Made by a program: the position numbers and the translations under genes
Notes under the pieces: model-generated
What the model saw: the letters and a program-made list of their open reading frames with translations, nothing else
The model's database searches: none
What the model was told of the DNA's origin: nothing
Assembly (NCBI GenBank): GCA_963799975.1
Contig: CAWCZF010000006.1
Location: 186,001 to 250,000, forward strand
Direction: 5' to 3'
Source of the DNA: Actinoallomurus sp963799975
Lineage (GTDB): Bacteria > Actinomycetota > Actinomycetes > Streptosporangiales > Streptosporangiaceae
DNA length: 64,000 bases
Shown: positions 6,514 through 15,393 of the stretch, piece by piece
Layout: every line of letters begins with the position of its first letter
Numbering within the stretch: the stretch's first letter is position 1

Positions 6514-7909
6514 TTCCCCGCAGTACCGCGCCTTCGGTGGACAGATAGTTGTCCAGGTAGTCGAAGCGCGGCGTGTCGGAGAACATCAAAAACCAGTACT
6601 TCATTTGCTCCGCCCACCAATAACCTGAGGTCAGGTCGCCGACCTTCGCGGGTGAGGCGGTGACGTCCGTGACGATCGTCCAGCCGTTCGCGACCCGCGA
6701 GGCGCGCTTCTGGCGGAGGTAATAGTCGTAGGCGCGCTCCCGGTACAGCTCCTTGCCGGTGATCAGCCACAGGTTGAACGCCGCGTCCACGTACTCCGGC
6801 CGTAGCTGGTTGCCCGGGTCGGTCGCCGCACGAGTGCCGTAGTCATAGCCCTCCGGCAGCAGCGCGTACCGCTCCAGCACCGAGGCCCAGGAGTCGTGGT
6901 ACGCCTCGCCCTCCCGCAGGTGGCCGCTCTGCCCGAGCAGGCCCGCGTAGTAGCTGGTCAGTTCCGACGTCTCGCGGCCCAGCGGCGTACCGGTGCCCAT
7001 GTCGGCGTGGTGGAACCAGAGCGCGCCGCCGAGGCGTTCGGCCTCGTGGCGGAAGACGGCGGCGGTCAGCGTGTCGTACCAGTGCTTCAGGTCGCGGTCG
7101 TGGAACAGGTCCCAGCCGTCCCACAGGTACTCGAAGAAGGAGTCCACGGGCGGGTCGACGCGTGCGCTGGAGTCGATCCACTCGCCGGTCTCGATGTCGA
7201 TCTCGGTGCCGACGAGGTCGAGCGGCGAGCGGCGGTCGAAGACGGCGCGCTGGGCCTTCTTGGCCGCGTCGAAGTAGCGCGGGTCGTGGACCAGCCGGGA
7301 CAGCGTGCCGAACTCGGCGATGATCGTGCCGATCTCGGCGAGTACGTTGACGTTCCCGGTGATCTCGCCGGTGGAGGGGTTGACCCGCCGGTACGGCATG
7401 CCGGTGGGGGAGTGGGTGAAGCACGGCAGCAGGATGTCGGCGATCGCGCGCGCGTTCGTCAGCAGGGCGCGCTCGCCCGTACACAGGTAGCCCGACAGCA
7501 GGCCGCCGACCATCCGGATGTTGGTCTCGAAGACCTGGACGTCGGCGTTGACTCCGGCGAAGTCGAGGTGGTTCTTCACCCAGCTCACGCCGTCGGCCAG
7601 CTCGTCGTCCAGGCCCATGAAGTAGAGCGTGCCGAGCGCCTCCACGATGCTGAGGCCGACCGGGTGCGCGTCGTCGAAGAACTCGCTGTGCCCGCCGCTC
7701 ACCGGCAGCAGCTGGTCATGGCCCCACGCGAACCGCCGGTAGGACCGCCAGGCATGCCGCAGCTCGGCGCGTACGTCGTCGGCGACGCGGTGCCAGTCGC
7801 GGCGCTGCTCGGCTTCGCCGGGAGACCGGTGACGGCGAGGCCGCCGGTCGCCGCCAGCGTCGCCGAGGAACGCTCTGCGTGTGAAGGGCGCGCGGGTGAA
7901 GGGCGTCAT
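6503..7909 (-). CDS. Glycoside hydrolase family 47-like alpha-mannosidase
   Basis: The 468-residue protein matches class I alpha-1,2-mannosidases. Seen in order: GHDQLLPVS, a GLSIVEALGTLYFMGL block, VFETNIRMVGGLL, GEITGNVNVLAEIGTIIAEF, DSFFEYLWDGW and LRPEYVDAAFNLWLITG. GH47 enzymes trim alpha-1,2-mannose from glycans or mannans and use calcium. Bacterial members are uncommon. The N-terminus has a twin-arginine-like TRRAFLG motif, but the hydrophobic core expected after it lies in another frame (see findings). As read, export is therefore doubtful. It lies 41 bp downstream of the MFS gene and is probably cotranscribed with it under the LacI regulator. Confidence 0.8.
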   Translation of the reverse strand: MTPFTRAPFTRRAFLGDAGGDRRPRRHRSPGEAEQRRDWHRVADDVRAELRHAWRSYRRFAWGHDQLLPVSGGHSEFFDDAHPVGLSIVEALGTLYFMGLDDELADGVSWVKNHLDFAGVNADVQVFETNIRMVGGLLSGYLCTGERALLTNARAIADILLPCFTHSPTGMPYRRVNPSTGEITGNVNVLAEIGTIIAEFGTLSRLVHDPRYFDAAKKAQRAVFDRRSPLDLVGTEIDIETGEWIDSSARVDPPVDSFFEYLWDGWDLFHDRDLKHWYDTLTAAVFRHEAERLGGALWFHHADMGTGTPLGRETSELTSYYAGLLGQSGHLREGEAYHDSWASVLERYALLPEGYDYGTRAATDPGNQLRPEYVDAAFNLWLITGKELYRERAYDYYLRQKRASRVANGWTIVTDVTASPAKVGDLTSGYWWAEQMKYWFLMFSDTPRFDYLDNYLSTEGAVLRGIKR

Positions 7910-7950
7910 CGTTTACCGCCTGAGTCAGGGGATGATGACAGCGTTGTCTA

Positions 7951-9153
7951 TCAGTCGGCGGGAGTGCTGGCGACGAGGCTGACCGGTCCCGGCCGCCGCG
8001 TACGTCCCCCGGCGGCGAGGGTCAGCAGCGCGAGCACGCCGCCCGCACCGGCCACCGCGAACGCGCCGTGCACGCCCGCCGCGTCGCCCGCGAGCCCGGC
8101 CAGCGCCGCCCCCGCCGAGCTGCCGACCCCGAACGCCGTCACCAGCCACGCGAACGCCTCCGTCACCGTGCCCGGCGGCGCGAGCCCGTCCACGAGGGTG
8201 AACGAGCAGGCCAGTACGGGTGCGAGGAAGACGCCGCTGAGCGCCGCGAGCACGGCCATCACGGCGATCGGCGGCGCCCACATGAGCGGCAGGTAGCCCG
8301 CCGCCAGCCCGGCCATCAGCAGCACGAGCCGCCGTTGCGCGGGCCCGTGCCGTGGCCGCCGCCCGTACAGGACGCCGCCGAGGAACGCGCCGCCCGCGTT
8401 GAGCGCGAGCAGCAGCCCCGAGGCGTACGCGACGTGGCGTGCGTCGGCGTACGTGACGACGGCGACGCTGATCACCCCGAGCGCGACGCCGACGAAGCTC
8501 AGCGCGGCGATCAGCACCCGGATGCCGGGGGAGCGGAGCGGGCCCGCCCAGTGGCCTCCGCCGGGTTCGCCGCGCCAGGAGCGGGAGGGGCGGGAGGAGA
8601 CCACGACGAACGTGCCCGCGACGCCGAGCAGGCCGGTCAGCAGGAGCGCGGCCGCCTCGGAGACCGTGGCGGCGGCGATGACCAGCAGCGGCCCACAGGT
8701 GAAGAGCAGCTCCTGCGCGGCGGCGTCCAGCGCGTACGCGGCCTGGACCTCGGCGGGACCGGCCAGCACCGAGGGCCACAGTGCGCGCAGCCCGGCCTCC
8801 AGCGGCGGGGTGGCGAACCCGGCCAGGAACACCCCGCCGACCGCGACCGGCAGCGGCCGCAGCCCGGCCACCGCGAGTACCGCGAACCCGGCGGCGGCCG
8901 CGACCGCCCCGGCCGCCAGGATGCGGGGCTGGCCGAACCGGTCCATCGCGCGGCCGAGTACCGGCTGACCCGCCGCCATCGCCAGCCCGTACACGGCCGA
9001 CAGCACGCCGGCGAGCGTGTACCCGCCGCCGTGTGCGCGGGCGAACAGCACGATCGCCAGCGCGGCCATGCCGTTGGGCAGCCGGCCGAGCAGCGTGCCG
9101 CCGAGCAGCCGGGCGGCGTGCGGTTTGTGCAGGAAGTCGAGATAGGCGCGCAT
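7951..9153 (-). CDS. MFS transporter
   Basis: The 400-residue protein has about twelve hydrophobic segments. The first inter-helix loop carries GRAMDRFGQPR, the MFS motif A-like region. It is first in a run with the GH47 gene and is divergent from a LacI regulator, which suggests transport of a mannose-containing sugar or its product. An export role cannot be excluded. The ATG at 9153 lies 9 bp from the nearer operator-like repeat, so repression by occlusion of the promoter is plausible. Confidence 0.8.
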   Translation of the reverse strand: MRAYLDFLHKPHAARLLGGTLLGRLPNGMAALAIVLFARAHGGGYTLAGVLSAVYGLAMAAGQPVLGRAMDRFGQPRILAAGAVAAAAGFAVLAVAGLRPLPVAVGGVFLAGFATPPLEAGLRALWPSVLAGPAEVQAAYALDAAAQELLFTCGPLLVIAAATVSEAAALLLTGLLGVAGTFVVVSSRPSRSWRGEPGGGHWAGPLRSPGIRVLIAALSFVGVALGVISVAVVTYADARHVAYASGLLLALNAGGAFLGGVLYGRRPRHGPAQRRLVLLMAGLAAGYLPLMWAPPIAVMAVLAALSGVFLAPVLACSFTLVDGLAPPGTVTEAFAWLVTAFGVGSSAGAALAGLAGDAAGVHGAFAVAGAGGVLALLTLAAGGRTRRPGPVSLVASTPAD

Positions 9154-9161
9154 AAGATCCC

Positions 9162-9201
9162 GTCATACGTATTACTGAGCGTTGACGTCATACGTATCAC
9201 T
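9162..9201. promoter_or_regulatory. Twin operator-like repeats in the MFS/LacI divergent region
   Basis: Two near-identical 15-bp words, GTCATACGTATTACT (9162-9176) and GTCATACGTATCACT (9187-9201), differ at one base. They are centred on the palindrome ATACGTAT and repeat with a 25-bp period. The place, between an MFS gene and a divergent LacI gene, fits an autoregulated LacI operator. Confidence 0.7.
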
Positions 9202-9230
9202 AAATGGGCCGCAGGCTCTACTCTGGTCGG

Positions 9231-10181
9231 GTGTCCAGGAGACCGACGAGCCGTGACGTGGCGCGCGCGGCGGGGGTGTCGCAGTCGACGGTCTCGCTCG
9301 TGCTGGCCGGCAAGGCCGAGGGGCGGGTCAAGGCCGAGACCGGCCGCGCCGTACGCGAGGCGGCGGTGCGGCTCGGCTACCGGCCCAACGCCGCCGCCCG
9401 CAACCTGCGCCTCGGCCGCACGCGTACGGTGCTGCTCGTCGTGCCCACTCTCAACAGCCTGTTCTTCGGCGCGGTCTACACGGGTGCCGCGCGGGTCGCC
9501 GCCGAGCGTGGGTTCAGCATCGTCGTGCATCCCTGGACCGACGACGCGGCCCCGGCGCGCAGCCCGCTCGACGTCGAGGCCATCGACGGCGTGCTCGCCT
9601 CCTCGCTCGTCGCCGGCACGACCGGCCTGGGCGACCTGCCGCTCGTCGTACTGGACGACGACCCGGCGGGCGGTGCTCCGGCGGTCAACTTCGACGTGGC
9701 GGGCGGCATGCGCGCCATCGCCCGGCACCTGACGGACCTGGGCCACCACCGGATCGGCCACCTGGCCGCGTCGGTCGACGCCTGGACGTTCCGCGTGCGC
9801 GGCGAGGCGCTGGCCCCCGTCGCCCTGCGCGCCACGACCGCGATCGACGTGACCGCCGCGCGTACCGCCGCGCTGACCCTGCTGGACCGTACGGACCGCC
9901 CGTCGGCCCTGGTGTGCGACGACGACCTGATCGCCGCCGGGGCGTACAAGGCGGCCCGGCTGCTCGGCCTGGACGTGCCGCACGACCTGTCGATCACCGG
10001 CTTCGACGACATCCTCGTCGCGACCGCCCTGGAACCGGAGCTGACCACGATCCGCCTCCCGGCCGAGGCCCTGGGCGCCCACGCGATGATGGCCCTGCTC
10101 GAACGCCTGGACGGCGGCACACCCCCGGACGTGTCCCTGCCGGGCGAACTGATCGTCCGAGGCTCGACGGCCCGGCCGTGA
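9231..10181 (+). CDS. LacI-family transcriptional regulator
   Basis: The 316-residue protein has an N-terminal HTH, TSRDVARAAGVSQSTVSLVL (about 5-24), a hinge-like RLGYRPNAAARNLR, and a periplasmic-binding-protein-like sensor domain to the end (ITGFDDI, LTTIRLPAE). It should sense a sugar and repress the divergent MFS-GH47 unit and itself. The GTG at 9231 is chosen because the domain starts immediately after it. The frame extends to 9204 but that would overlap the second operator copy. Confidence 0.85.
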   Translation: MSRRPTSRDVARAAGVSQSTVSLVLAGKAEGRVKAETGRAVREAAVRLGYRPNAAARNLRLGRTRTVLLVVPTLNSLFFGAVYTGAARVAAERGFSIVVHPWTDDAAPARSPLDVEAIDGVLASSLVAGTTGLGDLPLVVLDDDPAGGAPAVNFDVAGGMRAIARHLTDLGHHRIGHLAASVDAWTFRVRGEALAPVALRATTAIDVTAARTAALTLLDRTDRPSALVCDDDLIAAGAYKAARLLGLDVPHDLSITGFDDILVATALEPELTTIRLPAEALGAHAMMALLERLDGGTPPDVSLPGELIVRGSTARP

Positions 10182-10273
10182 CGCTTACGGAAGTCTTACG
10201 GTCGTGCCGGCGGAGCGAGCAGGGAAGGCCGCCGGAGTAGCGTCGCCAGCAGTGTCGGAATCGGAGCGGAACA

Positions 10274-10465
10274 ATGGTGATTCGCGGGCTCGTCGGCCTG
10301 GTCCTGTGCGCGCTGGGCGGTATCTGGATCGCGCAGGGCGAAGGGGCGATGAAGGGCTCGTCGATGTCGGGCCACGGTCGGTACGCGGTGCTGGGCGTCG
10401 TGACGGTCCTGATCGGCCTGGCGTTCCTTGCCTGGGCCTGGCGCGTACGACGCCGCTCCTCCTGA
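10274..10465 (+). CDS. Small two-helix membrane protein
   Basis: The 63-residue protein has two hydrophobic helices (about 4-20 and 37-57), a short loop with MSGHGRYAVLG, and a basic tail RVRRRSS. The pattern G-IWIAQG between the helices recurs in many actinobacterial small membrane proteins of unknown role. GGAGCGG lies just before the ATG. It stands alone, convergent with Uma2. Confidence 0.65.
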   Translation: MVIRGLVGLVLCALGGIWIAQGEGAMKGSSMSGHGRYAVLGVVTVLIGLAFLAWAWRVRRRSS

Positions 10466-10492
10466 TCGCGCACCGGCAGGCCTCGACGCGCT

Positions 10493-10993
10493 TCACCGGG
10501 GCAGCGCGTCCAGGTCCACGCCGATCGCGAACGGCACCGTGACACTGAGCTTGCCGTGATGAATACCGGTGAGCGCGTACACCGTGGTCGCCGGGTCGAG
10601 TTCGTAGACGTAGACGACCGGCTTGCCCTCGTTCTCCTCCACTCGCCAGAAATGCCCGATGCCCGCCTCGGCGTAGCGAGGCGGTTTGTACTTACGGTCC
10701 CGATCCTCGGATTCGGGCGACACCACCTCGACCACGAGATGAACCTCTTCCGGGTCGTAGAACGACCGGTCGGGATCGCTGGCGACGTCGGCGTCGATCA
10801 CGAGTACATCTGGACAAAGCCGCGTGCTTTGCCCGAGCTTGACATCCATCTGGCCGAGCGCGAACAGATGGTCGGGAGCCTGGTCGTTCAGGCTGACCCG
10901 CAACCCGTGGATCACCCCCTCATGGAAGCGTGACTGGGGCGCCATGAAGACGAGAGCGCCGTCGATCAACTCGTGCATGGAGGAAGCATTCAT
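10493..10993 (-). CDS. Uma2-family (DUF820) putative nuclease
   Basis: The 166-residue protein has the Uma2 restriction-endonuclease-like fold pattern: ELIDGALVF near the start, PDVLVIDAD at about 63-71, VHLVVEVVSPES at about 84-95, and KYKPPRYAEAGIGHFWRV. The PD...ExV/K core fits the PD-(D/E)XK superfamily. These proteins are very abundant singletons in actinomycetes and their biological role is unknown. The N-terminal helix that usually precedes ELIDG is short here, so a truncated start is possible. A GTG at 10996 is an alternative. Confidence 0.8.
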   Translation of the reverse strand: MNASSMHELIDGALVFMAPQSRFHEGVIHGLRVSLNDQAPDHLFALGQMDVKLGQSTRLCPDVLVIDADVASDPDRSFYDPEEVHLVVEVVSPESEDRDRKYKPPRYAEAGIGHFWRVEENEGKPVVYVYELDPATTVYALTGIHHGKLSVTVPFAIGVDLDALPR

Positions 10994-11078
10994 CACCAGG
11001 CGTGTTCAGTGTGGTGATTTCTCTTAAGCGTTCGCCTCGGTGTTCTCGTGCGGCGGGGGGCGCGGCAGACTGAGGCGC

Positions 11079-12104
11079 ATGAGCTACCAGGCCGCCGATG
11101 ACAGGTATGACCGGATCGCCTATCGCCGCACCGGGCGGAGCGGGCTCAAGTTGCCCGCCATCTCCCTCGGGCTGTGGCACAACTTCGGGGACGACAAACC
11201 GCTCGAGACGCAGCGCGCCATCCTGCGGCGCGCGTTCGATCTCGGGGTCACCCACTTCGATCTCGCCAACAACTACGGCCCGCCGTACGGCTCGGCGGAG
11301 ACGAACTTCGGGCAGATCTTCCGGCAGGACTTCCGCGCGTACCGGGACCAGCTCATCCTGTCCACCAAGGCCGGGTACGACATGTGGCCCGGCCCGTACG
11401 GCGAGTGGGGCTCACGCAAGTACCTCCTCGCCAGCCTGGATCAGTCCCTGAGCCGGATGGGCGTGGACTACGTCGACGTCTTCTACAGCCACCGCCACGA
11501 CCCCGACACGCCCCTTGAGGAGACCATGGGCGCGCTCGACCACGCCGTACGGTCGGGTAAGGCGCTGTACGCCGGGATCTCCTCCTACTCCCCGGACCGC
11601 ACCGAGGAGGCCGCCGCCATCCTGCGCGGCATGGGCACGCCGCTGCTGATCCACCAGCCGTCGTACTCCATGCTCAACCGCTGGATCGAGGGCGGCCTGC
11701 TGGACACGCTGGAGCAGGTCGGGGCCGGGTGCATCGCGTTCTCGCCGCTGGCCCAGGGCATGCTGACCGACAAGTATCTCGACGGCGTCCCCGAGGGGTC
11801 GCGGGCCAGTCAGGGCAAGTCGCTCTCGCCCGACCTGCTCACCGACGAGACGATCGCGCACGTACGGACGCTGAACGGGATCGCCAGGAAGCGCGGGCAG
11901 TCGCTGGCGCAGATGGCGCTCGCCTGGACGCTCCGCGACCCCCGCGTCACCTCCGCGCTGATCGGCGCCAGCAGCGTACGGCAGCTGGAGGACAGCCTCG
12001 GCGCGCTGGACAACCTGGAGTTCGCGCCCGAGGAGCTGTCCGCGATCGACGACGACGCGGTCGAGGCGGGCATCAACATCTGGGCCGCCTCCAGCCGTCA
12101 TTGA
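11079..12104 (+). CDS. Aldo/keto reductase, glyceraldehyde-3-phosphate reductase type
   Basis: The 341-residue protein has the AKR barrel pattern: THFDLANNYGPPYGSAE near the start (catalytic Asp and Tyr), LSTKAGYDMWPGPYGEWGS, YVDVFYSH, and near the end GASSVRQLEDSLGAL for NADPH binding. The insertion after the catalytic Tyr and the GPYG-WGS block are typical of YghZ-like L-glyceraldehyde 3-phosphate reductases (AKR14). It is cytosolic and probably detoxifies reactive aldehydes. It stands alone; the ATG at 11079 starts the conserved domain. Confidence 0.85.
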   Translation: MSYQAADDRYDRIAYRRTGRSGLKLPAISLGLWHNFGDDKPLETQRAILRRAFDLGVTHFDLANNYGPPYGSAETNFGQIFRQDFRAYRDQLILSTKAGYDMWPGPYGEWGSRKYLLASLDQSLSRMGVDYVDVFYSHRHDPDTPLEETMGALDHAVRSGKALYAGISSYSPDRTEEAAAILRGMGTPLLIHQPSYSMLNRWIEGGLLDTLEQVGAGCIAFSPLAQGMLTDKYLDGVPEGSRASQGKSLSPDLLTDETIAHVRTLNGIARKRGQSLAQMALAWTLRDPRVTSALIGASSVRQLEDSLGALDNLEFAPEELSAIDDDAVEAGINIWAASSRH

Positions 12105-12120
12105 ACAGAGACGGGCGCGG

Positions 12121-12762
12121 TCACGCCGTGATGAGCAGCGTGGTCGCGCCCGCCGCGATGAGCGCCGCCGCCCACACCCGGTCCAGGTTGAACCACGCGC
12201 GCCGGAGCACGGTCAGGCCGACGACCTCGTAGACGAGCACCGCGATCGTGCCCGCGACGACGAACATCGCCAGCGTGTGCACCAGCGTCACGAAGACCGC
12301 CGCCGAGACCGCGTCGCCCGCCCCGGCGGCCACGCCGTGGGAGTGGGCGCTCGGGACCGCGATCGACCCGTGGGTCAGCACCGGCACCAGCATCAGGCCC
12401 GCGCCGTGCGCCGACGACATCAGGAACGACCACCCGGCGAGCTGCCACAGCGTCAGCCGCATGCCCACCCAGCGGAAGTGCCGCTTGGACAGCAGCCGCC
12501 ACAGTCCGAAGCCCACGAGCACGACGCCGCCCACGATCGAGACCACCCGCGAGGTCAGCACCGAACCGGTCAGCGTGACCACCAGCGCCACGGCGAACAC
12601 CGACGCGGCGTGCCCGGCCGCGATGGCGGGCAGTGCCTGGAGCACGAGCGACCGCGACCGCTCCTGGAGGCCGCGGGCGACCGCGAACAGCCAGCCCATG
12701 CCGGGGTTCAGGCCGTGGAAGGCTCCGAGCGCCACGAGTGCGATCAGCGAGCCGTCTCTCAT
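12121..12762 (-). CDS. Polytopic membrane protein downstream of SBP56
   Basis: The 213-residue protein has about six membrane helices. FHGLNPGMGWLFAVARGLQE near the N-terminus, and histidines in the loop THGSIAVPSAHSHG, hint at metal or small-molecule transport of the NicO/RcnA or HupE kind, but similarity is not firm. It begins 7 bp after the stop of the SBP56 gene, so the two form an operon and may act on the same sulfur or selenium chemistry. That link is inference from position. Confidence 0.6.
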   Translation of the reverse strand: MRDGSLIALVALGAFHGLNPGMGWLFAVARGLQERSRSLVLQALPAIAAGHAASVFAVALVVTLTGSVLTSRVVSIVGGVVLVGFGLWRLLSKRHFRWVGMRLTLWQLAGWSFLMSSAHGAGLMLVPVLTHGSIAVPSAHSHGVAAGAGDAVSAAVFVTLVHTLAMFVVAGTIAVLVYEVVGLTVLRRAWFNLDRVWAAALIAAGATTLLITA

Positions 12763-12769
12763 CGGCGCG

Positions 12770-14167
12770 TCACGGATAGCAGTACGAGTCCGAGGACGCG
12801 TCCCCGCCCTGCAACCGCGTCTGGTGCACGCGCAGCCCGCGGAAGTCCTCGCCGCTCGGGAAGAAGCGCTCGTCGAAGGCGAACTCCGCGCCCGAGTCGA
12901 CCTTGGCCATCCACGCTCCGACGCCGTCCGGATAGAACTGGTCGTCCCACGCGCCGTACAGGGAGTTCGTGACGTACACGCGCGAGCCGTCGCGGCTGAC
13001 CTCGACCATCTGCGGGCCGCCCGCGAGCGGCCGGTCCGGCGCGGACGGGTGCGGCGTGCGCCGTACGATGCCGCCGATGTGTACGGACCCGGCCTCCACC
13101 GGGTTGAACGGGTCGGACACGTCGTAGCGCTTCAGCTCGCCCGTGCCCCAGCACGAGACATAGAGGAAGCGGTCGTCCACGGACAGATCGATGTCGGTGA
13201 CCAGCGGCGGCACGGCCCCGAACGGTGCGATCACCGGCGGCAGGTCCTCGGCCGGCGCGGGTTCGGCCGGGATCGTGATGACCTTGCGCACCTTGAACTC
13301 GCCGTCCTCGCGGTACCACGCCCAGACCGAGGCGGACAGGTCCTCGACGCTGACCACCACGCCGACGAAGCCGTACGTCTTGGTCGGGTCGTGCGCCGGG
13401 CGCAGCTCCAGCACCATCTGGTGTTCGTCGCCCAGGTCGACGCGCTGGATGTGGCGGCGTTTGCGCAGGTCCCAAAAGTGCAGCGCGTGGCCGTACTCGC
13501 GGCCGAGCAACAGGTCGGCGTCCACACCGTTCTCGATCATCGACGGCGTGCCCCACTCGGAGGTGACGACTACGTCGTGGGCGATGTGCCACCAGGCGTC
13601 GTACGCGAGGTACTGCGGCCCTCGGTCGACCTCCCACCGGCCGAGCACCTCGAAGGAGTTGTGGTCGAGTAGCGCGATCCCGCCGGGGCCGTCCGCTCCG
13701 TTCGCACCGCCGAGCGCGGAGACGTACAGGCCCTCGGGCCCGCAGTGCACGGTGTGCGGCCGCGAGTATCCGGCGTGCTTGGCCAGCTCGTCCGGCTCCA
13801 GGATCTTGGTGATGGACGGCTTGACCGGGTCGTCCTTGACGTCGATGACGTAGACGCGCGACGAGCGCAGGCCCGGGACGATGAGGTAGCGGCGCTCGAT
13901 GTGCGGATGCGGCGCGTACGGGCACAGTGCGCTGCTGCACGCGTTCCACCCGAAGTGGTGCAGCTCGTCACCGGTGTACGGCAGGTCGGTCCAGCCGACC
14001 ACCTCGCCGTACGAGCCGGACGCGGGGTCGACGTCGAGCACGGCGATGGCGTCCGGCCGTTCCGCCGCCCGGTCGAACGCGGCGACGTAGGCGAGCGACT
14101 CCGGTGGCGCACTCGCCGCGTCGCGAGGGGAGGGATAGAAGGTCGGGTCGGGCTTCCAGAGGGCCAC
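12770..14167 (-). CDS. Selenium-binding protein 56 family / methanethiol oxidase
   Basis: The 465-residue protein has SBP56 hallmarks: DELHHFGWNACSSALC with the conserved CSSxxC, RPHTVHCGPEGLYVSALG, SEWGTPSMIENG, HFWDLRKRRHIQ, and a C-terminal VYVTNSLYGAWDDQFYP. Length fits the family. Bacterial relatives oxidise methanethiol to formaldehyde, hydrogen sulfide and peroxide using copper bound by conserved His. The GTG at 14167 is chosen because AAGGAG lies 6 bp upstream and the conserved start WKPDPTFYPSP follows. The frame is open to 14242 without similarity. Confidence 0.88.
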   Translation of the reverse strand: MALWKPDPTFYPSPRDAASAPPESLAYVAAFDRAAERPDAIAVLDVDPASGSYGEVVGWTDLPYTGDELHHFGWNACSSALCPYAPHPHIERRYLIVPGLRSSRVYVIDVKDDPVKPSITKILEPDELAKHAGYSRPHTVHCGPEGLYVSALGGANGADGPGGIALLDHNSFEVLGRWEVDRGPQYLAYDAWWHIAHDVVVTSEWGTPSMIENGVDADLLLGREYGHALHFWDLRKRRHIQRVDLGDEHQMVLELRPAHDPTKTYGFVGVVVSVEDLSASVWAWYREDGEFKVRKVITIPAEPAPAEDLPPVIAPFGAVPPLVTDIDLSVDDRFLYVSCWGTGELKRYDVSDPFNPVEAGSVHIGGIVRRTPHPSAPDRPLAGGPQMVEVSRDGSRVYVTNSLYGAWDDQFYPDGVGAWMAKVDSGAEFAFDERFFPSGEDFRGLRVHQTRLQGGDASSDSYCYP

Positions 14168-14334
14168 GCCGCACTCCTTCAGATCGTCGATCTGCCGCGA
14201 AGACCAGGGCAGATGACATCGTCGCTCAGATTCCCTATCCAATCAATGGGGAATAGGAGGTCCCGGGCCCCGGGTGTCGCAGTTGTACCCGGCTGCGTGC
14301 CGTACGCCCCCGGAGACTGGCAAAATCAGCTCGC

Positions 14335-15393
14335 GTGACCGAACTCGTGCAGCTGCTCACCCCCGAGGGCGAAAGACTCGACCATCCCGACTACCCCCTT
14401 GAGCTCACCGGTGAGCAGGTCCAGGGCCTGTTCCGCGACATGATCCTCGCGCGGCGGCTCGACACCGAGGCGATGGCGCTCCAGCGTCAGGGGGAGCTCG
14501 GGCTGTGGGCGCCGCTGCTCGGTCAGGAGGCCGCGCAGATCGGCGCCGTACGCGCACTCGAACCCGAGGACTACGTCTTCCCCAGCTACCGCGAGCACGC
14601 CATCGCCCTGTGCCGCGGCGTCACCGTGAGCGAGCTGCTGAAGATCTGGCGCGGCACCGAGCACGGCGGCTGGAACGCCGAGAAGACACGCGTGGCCGGC
14701 TACGCCATCGTGATCGGCACGCAGACGCTGCACGCCGTCGGGTACGCCATGGGCATTCAGCGCGACGAGGCGGCCGAGGCGGTTCTCGCGTGCTTCGGCG
14801 ACGGCGCGATCAGCCAGGGCGACGTCAACGAGGCGTTCGTCTGGGCGGGCGCGCAGAACGCACCCGCCGTGTTCTTCTGCCAGAACAACCAGTGGGCCAT
14901 CTCCGCACCGCTCGCCACGCAGACGCGTGTGCCGCTCTACCGCCGCGCGGCCGGCTTCGGCTTCCCCGGCGTACGCGTCGACGGCAACGACGTGTTCGCC
15001 TGCCTGGCCGTCGTACGCGCCGCGCTGGCGCGGGCGCGCGAGGGCGGCGGCCCGACGCTGATCGAGGCGTACACCTACCGGATGGGCGCGCACACCAGCT
15101 CCGATGACCCGAAGCGCTACCGCGCTGACGCCGAGCTGGAGGCGTGGCGGCGCAAGGACCCGATCGAGCGGGTGCGCGCGTACCTCATTAGGAACGAGCC
15201 GGCCGCGGACGCCTTCTTCGCGAGCGTCGACGCCGAGGCGGACGAGCTGGGCCGCCAGATCCGCGCCGACTGCCGCGCGCTGCCCGATCCGGAGCCGCGT
15301 GCGATGTTCGACCACGTGTACGCGGGCGCGCACCCGCAGCTCGCCGAGGAGCGCGCGGCCCTCGCCGCGTACCTGGACGGTTTCGCGGACTGA
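14335..15393 (+). CDS. Thiamine-diphosphate dehydrogenase E1 alpha subunit
   Basis: The 352-residue protein is an E1-alpha of the pyruvate or branched-chain 2-oxoacid dehydrogenase type. It has GLWAPLLGQEAAQIG, PSYREHA, and the ThDP motif GDGAISQGDVNEAFVWAG ending in CQNNQWAIS. The C-terminal YRMGAHTSSDDPKRYR contains the catalytic-loop His. No E1-beta, E2 or E3 gene follows, so its partners must be elsewhere. Which 2-oxoacid it uses cannot be told. It starts at GTG with no clear ribosome site and is followed by a hairpin. Confidence 0.85.
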   Translation: MTELVQLLTPEGERLDHPDYPLELTGEQVQGLFRDMILARRLDTEAMALQRQGELGLWAPLLGQEAAQIGAVRALEPEDYVFPSYREHAIALCRGVTVSELLKIWRGTEHGGWNAEKTRVAGYAIVIGTQTLHAVGYAMGIQRDEAAEAVLACFGDGAISQGDVNEAFVWAGAQNAPAVFFCQNNQWAISAPLATQTRVPLYRRAAGFGFPGVRVDGNDVFACLAVVRAALARAREGGGPTLIEAYTYRMGAHTSSDDPKRYRADAELEAWRRKDPIERVRAYLIRNEPAADAFFASVDAEADELGRQIRADCRALPDPEPRAMFDHVYAGAHPQLAEERAALAAYLDGFAD

